From Karalla daura (taxonomy: Eukaryota > Chordata > Actinopteri > Chaetodontiformes > Leiognathidae): a DNA stretch of 64,000 nt. Of the stretch, positions 25,301 through 35,173 are shown one piece after another. Made by a program: the position numbers and the translations under genes. The stretch lies in contig CM055205.1 in NCBI GenBank assembly GCA_029224185.1, forward strand, positions 11,979,319-12,043,318, written 5' to 3'. Within the stretch, counting starts at the first letter, position 1; the number at the start of each line of letters is the position of its first letter. The notes beneath the pieces were generated by a model. That model was not told where the DNA came from, did not search any database, and worked only from the letters and a program-made list of their open reading frames with translations.

Positions 25301-28300
25301 ATCCCTCCATTATGGCGTGCACACGCAAACACACACACACACACACACATGGAGCCGGTGTACGTGTACAGTGATGCTGAGCTGAGCTGCTATTTACAGT
25401 GTGTAGCTCATTATGCAAGACTGCGGACTCCTGTTGTTTTGCAGATTCCATAATGTTCAGGAAAAACACATCCAGACTAGCTCTGACTTTGCATAATAAC
25501 ATGCATAAATGCACAAATACGGAAAGCTGTGTTTAGCACTGGCAACCTTCTTTTCGGGACACAAGTACAATTACAGAAAATTAATGAGTCACACACGTGA
25601 GAGGCGACGCACCCAAACCCATGGGCGCGACTTTGTTTTTAGCCTACGCCCGAGACATCCTTCAAAGCGACTTGTTTCAATTACCTTTCATTACAAAAAT
25701 CCATTTTCTGCATCGATAAGTCCCGTTTCCACCTCCCTCCACATTTAATTGTTTTATGTTGCACGTCAGGCTTCGTCGAAAGAAACCACTGTGGATTTGA
25801 ACTGGGAATACGGCGAGCGGAGAACAAAATCCTTGTACGTGTCCCTCCTGAGGAATACGCAGCATGTGCCGTCTCACAGTCCCATTCAGTGATCAACAAT
25901 CACTTCTGCAAACACGCTCGCACTCGCTGTGAGACACTGTGAGGAATTCATATTCGCTTCTGAAGGTGGAAATGTTCAAATATTGGTTCAGAAATGCACA
26001 ATATGCTTTCATAACAGACACTGTAAATGCTGCATAAACAAACAACAGACAGTAGTCTAACTGCACTGTCGTTGGGGGACTACTTTCACTGGCAGATGTT
26101 ACGCTCAAGTGGGTTTTTATGGCAGATGGATGAGGAATTTAGGTTTGACTCAAAATAAAATACAGCAGGAACAATGTGAGGCCGCATATATTCGTAGATT
26201 TATAAGTGGGATATTTTTTATTTCTGCCAAAAGAGAAGTTTAATGGTGGATGATGGTGGCCAAAAACACCAACTGGACTGTAGGAACATTAGCACCATCC
26301 CAAACTCCCTTAATTGACTGAATCCCCATGTAACCCTCACCTCTGTGCTTCTGTTTTGGAAAATAACTTCAAATAGATGAACATTATATATCAAATGAAG
26401 ACTAATTTCCAGTGTTATTTCCAGTAGTACTTTTAAAACAGGGCCGAGCTGAATTGTATGGCCTGAGAGCCCTAACTTAAGCAACAGTTTTTAAAAAATA
26501 TTTTCAGTATGTTTCATATTTCCAATGTTTGTCATCAGTTACAATACACTGTGCCTGGAAACATAATTAATTTGGTCAGTGGACAGACCGAAATCTCTAA
26601 ATACACATCGGAGCGAGTCAACATGTTGACATGTTGAGAACAAGTCTTACAGCCAGAAATTGTTACACATCAAATCCTGGTAATAATCCTACACTGCACT
26701 GGAAAAAAATAATAAAAATCTTCCAAATAATAAACCTGTCAAAAAGTTTTCTTGTTGCTGCCTTCACTCTCAGCATCAGCATGTTTAGTAATTGGACTGA
26801 TGACGGCCAAACCCTGGAAAATAAGTGGAGCTGCTCTTAACCAAGGACCAGAAATGACAGCCATGGTCGTTCAGGACACAACGCGGGCGTCACGTCAGCT
26901 TTTGGTCGGAACGGGTCTCACCTCTGGGACCGGTTGTCAGACGTGAGGCCCCCTCAGGCCTCGGGGTAAGCAGGGAGAGAGCGACAGCACTGCCGGCCTC
27001 TCAGGGAGCCGGAGCAAAGGCCCTCGGTCTGTCTGTCTGGTGGCAGCTCCCACAGCTCGAGAGGAAGCAACCAGGCAGAAATGTAATGTACACGCAGGCC
27101 TGTGTCTGTTCTCCTCGGGTATGCAGCAAAGTATTAGGCCGTGCTATTAGTCTATTTTGCTGTGCGACGCGGATCGGATCCCATACGGCGACTGTGTGTA
27201 GAGGCACACAATCAAAATGCATTGGTCTCACTTGAAAGCGTGTTGTTTTACAATATGGACTAAGAGAGAGGGCGAAGGACATGCAAAACTATATTATATG
27301 TGCAAGCAGTGAATATAAGCTGGTAACACATGACCCCATGTGTTACCAGCTTAGATGTTATTGTTTTCTGAAAATACATAGGGAGTGATATATTTTTCCA
27401 GGGCACAATATATATTTTGATATATTTTCCAGGGTAGAAGAACACCTTGGGATAGGATAGGACACACATGGCAGAAGACATAGAAAAAAAGCTCTTCTAT
27501 AAAGCCTTTTGCACTATGTATGTCTATGCTATTCAAAATTCTCCCTAATATGATTCACAATGAGAATGAGTTACACCTCTAACAATATATTCCATAAATG
27601 TGTCTGCCTTCTTCAAAGACGATGGTAATGATGGCACATTAGAGGGGAGGGCTGCTGTATGGACCACTGCTTCTATTCCTGCCTCTGCTCCCTCCTTCCC
27701 TCCTCCTACTGCCCTCTGCTCCCTCCATTCCCTGGCTTCCCTTTCAACCTTCACTCCTTCCCTCCTGCTCTGCTGTTCCTCGTGTACCTCCTACCACTAT
27801 GGACCTCTCTGCCTAATTACTCTTCATCTCCTCTCTACCCTTGAAACTCGACCTGACTATCCTTCTTTACCCAGACCAACGCAACCTCGCTCTTTCCCCA
27901 ATCTCCAACAGGATCATCCGTCTACTTATACTCAGTTTCTCCACACGAGCCAGAGGAAGAGTCTGAATCACCTCTTCTTATGAGCCCTTTTCAGATTTCA
28001 TCTCACCTCCTCCTCCCGTTTTGTGTCTTCCTTTTGTTCGCCCTCCCTCTCCCTCTCCCTCTCCTCCGTCTCATATTCTTTATCACCTTCCAGTTATCTA
28101 CTGTAGCTGTGCCTCTCCATTCTGAATTTCTTCTGGCTAATTGCTCCGGTGTAGAAGCCCATAGATCATCTCCCCTCATGCTCACACTAGTGCGTGACAG
28201 CTGCTGGAGAAACCCCACAGGGACGAGTAGGCGAGGAGGAGGAGGAGCGGAGGAGGGAAGATGGAGGGAAAGGAAAGTGAGAGGGGTGGCAGAGGAGGAA

Positions 28301-30295
28301 GGAGGGCACGGAGCAGAGGAAGAAATCAAGAGGGAAGAAAACACAGAGGTGGTTTCAGAGTCCTCGCATGCAATAAATGTCAACTAAGGGCTTTGTAATT
28401 GTCGATGAACGAATGATGCGTAAAGCGCGTGTGAGTTAACAATGAAAGATCCTTTCAAATGTAGTTATAGCACCAGAACAGCAGATAAACAGCTGTTTCT
28501 TCCTCGCAAAATGCACGCCTTTGGGTGGTTTGGGGATCTGCTTCTGCATTATCTGATCAGGTGTCATCCAGCCAGTCCTCACCAGGATATTAATCATATG
28601 GTAAAACACTTGCAATAAGATTTTCTTGCCATGTGATCATACCCTGAGAGAAGCAAAAACAAGTGCATTGACATCCCGTCATCTACAAACAGTCAGTGCT
28701 GATTTCTGTCATGACCGCAATGTCTTCCAAACTTTCATCAAGCAGTTTTTAAGTCAGGCTCCTACCAGGGAGGTACGTATGATGGACTAAACGTTCATAG
28801 ATGTGGTTGTGTTGTTTTGTTCTTTTTCCTGTCATACATGCAAACTGATCATTATTGAGTGTGTTCATGTCCCCTGGCTTAACAGTGTAGAGTATCTCTC
28901 TGACTTTGCTCATCATCTGCTTTCTTCTCCTTCAACAATATTACAGACTTGAAGTATAGATGTTAACTGAAATAACCCTTTAATCTAGCAGCACCAGCAT
29001 TTATCATGAATATCCCATTGAAAGTCTTCTCATCTAAGGATGAGCTTGCATGTTCTGCTTGTGTCTACATGGGTACTCGGTTTGCCTCCCATAGTCCAAA
29101 AACTCTCTCTGGTTCATGACCAAGTACAACTTTGTGCTGCTGTCATATGCCAGTGTCAACAGCCTCAGCTGTACTTTGTCTAACGTGCTAATTGGCATGT
29201 AACACGCTAAACCGGTTGTTGAATTTGGTAAATAACACACCTGCTGCTGCACATTGATTTTGTTCGCAGGCCAATGTTGGCATTTTTTCACCAAGCCTCA
29301 CAGAGCAAGCAGACTCATCCCGGCAATAGAGGCGCTGGTTCAGAAAATATCCGCACAGGTCGCCTTCAAAAGCACAGACAAACAGCCCGTTATCTGGTTT
29401 ATGCTGGAGGACTTTGCTTCACCAGCGGGTCAGCGCTACAGGGTGGGTCAGAGGAAAATCTGAGGCAGCTCCGCCAAACAAATGGAGAGGTGGAGGAGAG
29501 GTGAGCCTGTTTGTGGTAACATGCCCACACTGCTTTGTTCAAGATTTGTGGTTTTAAAACACTCGCAAATGCTCCGTGTGCACATTCACCGTCTCCTAGA
29601 CAGGCCCGTGACACCGCCTGGAGTAACCCCTGAGCTATTTATGGCCACACAATTCATATGACGGGTGAGCAAGCGTGAGGAAGCAATGGAGACACAGAAC
29701 GGGAGAGGAGGAGGAGCAGAAGCCCACAGAGAGGCGCAGCGGGGAGAGAGGGAGAGATGGATGGCATAGCAGGTGAGAAAGTGAAAGATGAGGCGGGGGG
29801 CTGTGGAAAGGTAAGGGGAAGTGAAGGGGAGGCTGAGACAGATGAGGCATGGGAAAGGGACAGGGTGGAGGGGGGCGAGAGGGCGAAAATGTGAAAAGTT
29901 GAAAGAGAGTGAGATGGAGCCATGAGTGGTGGAATGATGAAAGATGGAGATGCAGAGCGGCAAAATTTGAGAGACGGATGGAGGGACCTCCTTCACCTCT
30001 GTGCCAGAATTCATGCGAGCCGCTGAGAAACTGCCACAGAGCCCCCCCTTTCGCAAAACTGTACAAAAAAAAAAGAAAAAAAGTCACTCCGGAGTTGCCA
30101 TAGCAACGGCTGACGCATGCCATGGCAACCAAGGTTACAACTGTACAGTTTGTCTCAGCGGCGCGATGCGGGATCCAGTCAACACTTGGAATTATGAGAT
30201 TTATGTCACATAACACAAGGTCCTGCACTGCTTCAACAAACAAACCGAGGGTTGTTTACCGATTATTTGTCACTTATGGATTGCACATGCACACG

Positions 30296-30337
<42 letters not shown>

Positions 30338-33300
30338 GATACAAACAACACAAGACATGTGTGTACAGCGGCACAGTCTCCAAAGAGTGGTAATCCTCTT
30401 GCACTGTTATAACTGGGGAGGGAAAATCATTAGACAAACCCAGGGTCTTAATCACCTCTGTGGCTCTTCATCATACAATCCCCCAGGCGCTCCCCAGCTG
30501 AAACATTACACCAGTCATTAGGTTCCTGTAATTTGCGAGCCCGCCTCCTCGTTTTTTTTTTTTTTTGTTCTTTCCGTCTATTTCTCTTGGCCAGTATTAT
30601 TTTTCTGGCAATTTCCTCAAAAAATTTCTATCCTACCGTCTCATTGGAAGAATTAATTGAGTCTAAAAACGGGAGGCTCGGCCGAGGCTTCCCCGTTTGT
30701 CGATCGCTGCGGACAGGCCATTAGAGGGGGTGATTAGGGGAGGAATCTCGCTAATTAGGCTGCTTAACAAGGCAGATCGTCCGCCGTGACTGAGGGGCTG
30801 GCGCACAAAAGTCCGAGAAGTTTGGCGGAGCGGCCGCAGACCTTTGCCTCCTTTAAGAGCTGGTTAATAATCCAGTCTAGTGACCTTACAGCCAGGACAG
30901 CCGAGTCTGTGGGCCGCCGATGCCGATCGCTTTGTCATAGCCCTGTTAAAGCCGGTGCATGTACAGCTAGGTCGCTGTTAATTATAAACACCAATTTACA
31001 TTTACATACACGCTTTCCTGGTGCCGTCAGCGATATGTGGGAGCGCACAGATGCTGGGAGTCTTGTTTCTCTCGAGGAGACGAGATAGTGGTAACACAGT
31101 CGGAAACAGCCTATTTTGGATTTTACATAAGGCGGACCTTGCTGTCTGGAGGACCGGAGCACCGGTGTATACTGTGGGGCTGCAGGCAGCTATTTTCAGC
31201 ACCGTGCCTTTATGCCACATGGCCAGAAACAATCAGCAGGCAGACAGAGTTAGTGAAGCATTGAGCTAAAGTGCCACATATTCTCCTCAGGAGCTTGTAG
31301 AGTCTTGTAGAGACCCAAAAAGAGAAACATGTTGGAGACCAGAGATAAGTTTGTCCTAAAGTGTGTTGCCGGGGCAAACTTTACCTCAGCAAATGTGAGT
31401 TGATATGCCAGTGTAGTTTTTACAGATTGTTTCCCTGCCACCATGTGGTAAAAACCAATTAAGTGTGGAATGTTGAATCATAATATAATTAGAATTAACC
31501 AAATGAATAATTGTCCAACACTGTCTCCTAAAGCAAGACTGAGTGCGCCATGTTTTATTTTTCTATCTTAATCTAAGTCAATCTTCTTTCCTTGATCACG
31601 GGGATTCATACTCATCTCACTGTTCACATGTTGTAAAACACAACAAAAGTGAACCTAAAAATAATACATTTTCTTAAATAATGGACTACAAATTACAACA
31701 TTACTGTCCAAATGTAGTGGGTAGGAGCACAAACTCAACAAGTCAAGTACAATTACTGGCATATGCACTTTGATAGTGACTCCTCAAACAGTCCAAAAAC
31801 ATGCATGGTTAGGCCAATCAGAGGTCCTAAACTGCTCCTAGCTGTGCATGTCAGAGTGAATAGAGTGCATGTGTGTGTCCTGTGATGGACTAGACCCCTG
31901 CGACACAGATAAAGTAGAAAGCAGGTAAGATAATGGACTGATGGATGTACCTGTGTGGGCTACAGTACTTAGTTACTCCCACTAGTGACAGTTCCTGAGC
32001 CACAGCTTCAGCGGCCGTCACTACATCACCCAGCTGGACTCTGTCACGAGAAAATCTGTGTTCTTTCTGTTTCACAGCATGCGGCACATCAGCAACCTGT
32101 CTGTTTATGTCCACCTGAAAAGAAGAAACAGTCTCGGCATTAAGAGAGCTTTAGAGGAAATGGGAACAGCGGTGCCGGTCGGCTGGCAGAAAGTGAGAGC
32201 CCTCCTGCACCCTGCAGCACTACAGTCAATGATGATTGATTACCCCCTCACAGTCTCATAAATGCTCTCATTATTTCTCGGACAGTCATTCTCGAGGCGC
32301 ACGCAGCCCGAGACATGGCTTTTCATGAACACATCATAATCAGACGGGGAAAACAGCAGAGCATTAAGCGTCTATTTGGGGGAATTAAAGAGCGGCCGAT
32401 GTTTGACATCTGCACGATAACCTGGGCTATTCCCGATGAAACGCCGCGTTATCTCCACTCTAATAAAGCTTATTGATACATACAGCATGTGCGTCAGCGT
32501 GTGGTCTGCGGTCTCTCAGACTCAGTAATTAGCTCCCTGGGTCTTCCTGCGGGGTCATAAGGTTGCCGCTGAGGCTGAAGCCACAGGGACGGCAGCACTG
32601 TACGCTCCGTCTGCTCGCAGACAGAGGGAGCTTGATGATGGCGGCCTGCTCCTTTTGCACGTGCGCGATGCCGGGATGAGTTTTTAAGCATTCACCTGGC
32701 GGCAAGTGGTAATCACGCAGTGGGATCCCATGGCCCCTTCTTAACAGCATAATTAGATGTGCTGCGTTTAAAGAAAGTTAATCAGCAGAGAGGAAACTTC
32801 TGCTTCATGCTCTGAGAGGGAGACAGCTGAGCACACACGCACACACACAGCTACACACTACACACACACACACAAAGTTGCGTGACAAGAGCTAGCAAAG
32901 TGCTGAAAATGGTGCACTCTTTTCTTCTCGCTCCTTCCTCTGCCGTCTTTGTCCCCCACTCCAGCCTCCCTCTCCCTTTCTTTCATTCACATCCACACTA
33001 AAATGTACTGACTCAACACGCAGCTGTTCCCGGTCCTGGCATCGGTGATCGTGACAGTAATTACCTGCCTAGTGGAGGTGGAACTACTGCGCGCAGAGAG
33101 CTAGAAAATAGCTGCCCGTATCTGGAAGACTGGTGGTGGAGGACTGGGGAGACGTTACACAGGGGCCCTGTGCTGCAGCACCGCAGCCGAAGCCGTCTGC
33201 TTAATTTGGCAGGAGCCAGCACGGTACGCTCGCCGCTTCCCTGACAGGAAGTCCAGTCAGCAGGTGCCGCTGCGGTGACCAATCAGCAGCGGAGACTTCA

Positions 33301-35111
33301 CCTCAACCCGTATCAACCATATGGAGGCAGTTCAATCCTGTATCCTTGAATCCTGGGTCCATAAACACGTGTGTTTAGATCGATTGGAGACTGTAATTCG
33401 CCCCTAGATGTGAATGAGAGAGTAAATAGGGTGCGTGCTTGCGTGATGGACTGGAGACCTCTCCAGGGTGCATTCCCTGCCTTTGCCTAATATGCATTAA
33501 GACACAAAACAAATAAAATGATGGATGGGATGAAACAGGAATTTAAACAAACTCGAGTCTAATATTTTATGCATGAATACTGACAGAATCAACAAATATC
33601 AACACTGGTCGATCGTTACATCCTCAGACATTCACATGCTCATACAGTAAATCCCACCACTATGGCTGGCTGACAATGTGTAATTGCAGTGAGCAGTGCG
33701 CCACTAAATACAGCCCCAGTGATGGACAGGGGGTAAGTTTAGTCGCTTTGCTTTGCTATACTGCTGACAGAAGGTGCTACAGCAGTCTCGCACAGTCACA
33801 ACAGATTCAGTTATTTCAGTACCAGAACGGTGCAAGAATGACCTGATCCCATCACGGTGATCAAAGGTGTTCATCTATCAGTCCGTTCGTGGACCCAACA
33901 CGGAGATAAGCACACACACAGGGCTCACAGTTAGGAGTTAGGAGGAGTGAGAGAACTTTTGAAAAGAAACCAAAGCGGCTCGCCTGTCAGCTGTGGGAGG
34001 CCAGGGAGAAATATTCAGCGCATCTGTACATTTTCTTCGTCGTCATCCTCCGATGGGTTTCGACTCACTGCAAAGCTGCCAGCGGCTTCAAAGACGAGCC
34101 TTAAACGTTTGTTAGCGCCTCTCATCTGGGCACTGAGGTGTTTCCATCTACTGCTGAAGAGAAGTTAGTAAAAACTTTACGTGACTTAACATGCAAAAGT
34201 GTTAACACCTCTGCATTTGAAGATAGCAAAAGTGGGAGCGCTCATAATGCAGCAGGGCTCATTTTGTGATTGTGATCTTAACTTAGATGTTGCAGATGGT
34301 AAAAGTGGGACTTATACATACTGCTGGTAGCAGTGAGATAAGCAAAGCCCTCTCTTTGTGAATAATTTTGTTCATGTGAATCGTAATCGGCAGTAACGAA
34401 AGGCATGAAAGATGCCAGATAAATGTAGCGGGTCAACCAGTCCAGTGTGGCCACATGAAATGAAATATGAAGTATCGGAGGATGAAAATACTCAGGTGAA
34501 GAGCGATATGCACTTGAACAAATGTTGCTTTCCACTGCTGCACTGAAGCTGTTTAAATGAGCGAGCGTCGGTGTCCTCTCACAGCCGCTGAAGTGGATTC
34601 ATCCTGAGGGTTTCCTGTTATTAACTGTCTCTGTAACCATTGGGTTACACCCAGGACACCTCCATTTATCTGAATCAACCAAGGTCTGCGCAAAGGAGAG
34701 CATCTCTCTCTTCATGAGCACAAAAAAAAGAAGTTAATTCTCCTTTAAAGGCCACTTATTAAATGCAAAGTTTTCTACGAGGCGGGTCAGCCGCATACTA
34801 GTTTCCCCCCTTACAGCCATTCATCACAGGCTGTGTCCAGCCTCCAGGTGACGTCAAAGGGGATCACGTAGCAGTGAACTCGATCCTTCCCTTATATTTG
34901 CTCCTGGCCTCGCCATCACACCCAATTTGTCCCGTCAGGCTCCAGCGCCTCCGATCTGCCTCGTTTTGCAGTTCGAATCCGATGTTAATTTCCCACCTTG
35001 CAGCCTGCAGTCGTCACTTGTCCTGTACGGTATACTGTAGCTACCTATGCTGCAAGCCCCTGGTGGGAGAGCGAGGCCGGCGGCCAGGCAGCCATGCGTT
35101 TTACAGACACT

Positions 35112-35173
<62 letters not shown>

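Noticed and set aside
29586..30243. Minus-strand frames of 156 and 202 codons
   Set aside because: Low-complexity Ser/Pro/Leu frames opposite a purine-rich stretch; no domain or splice support.
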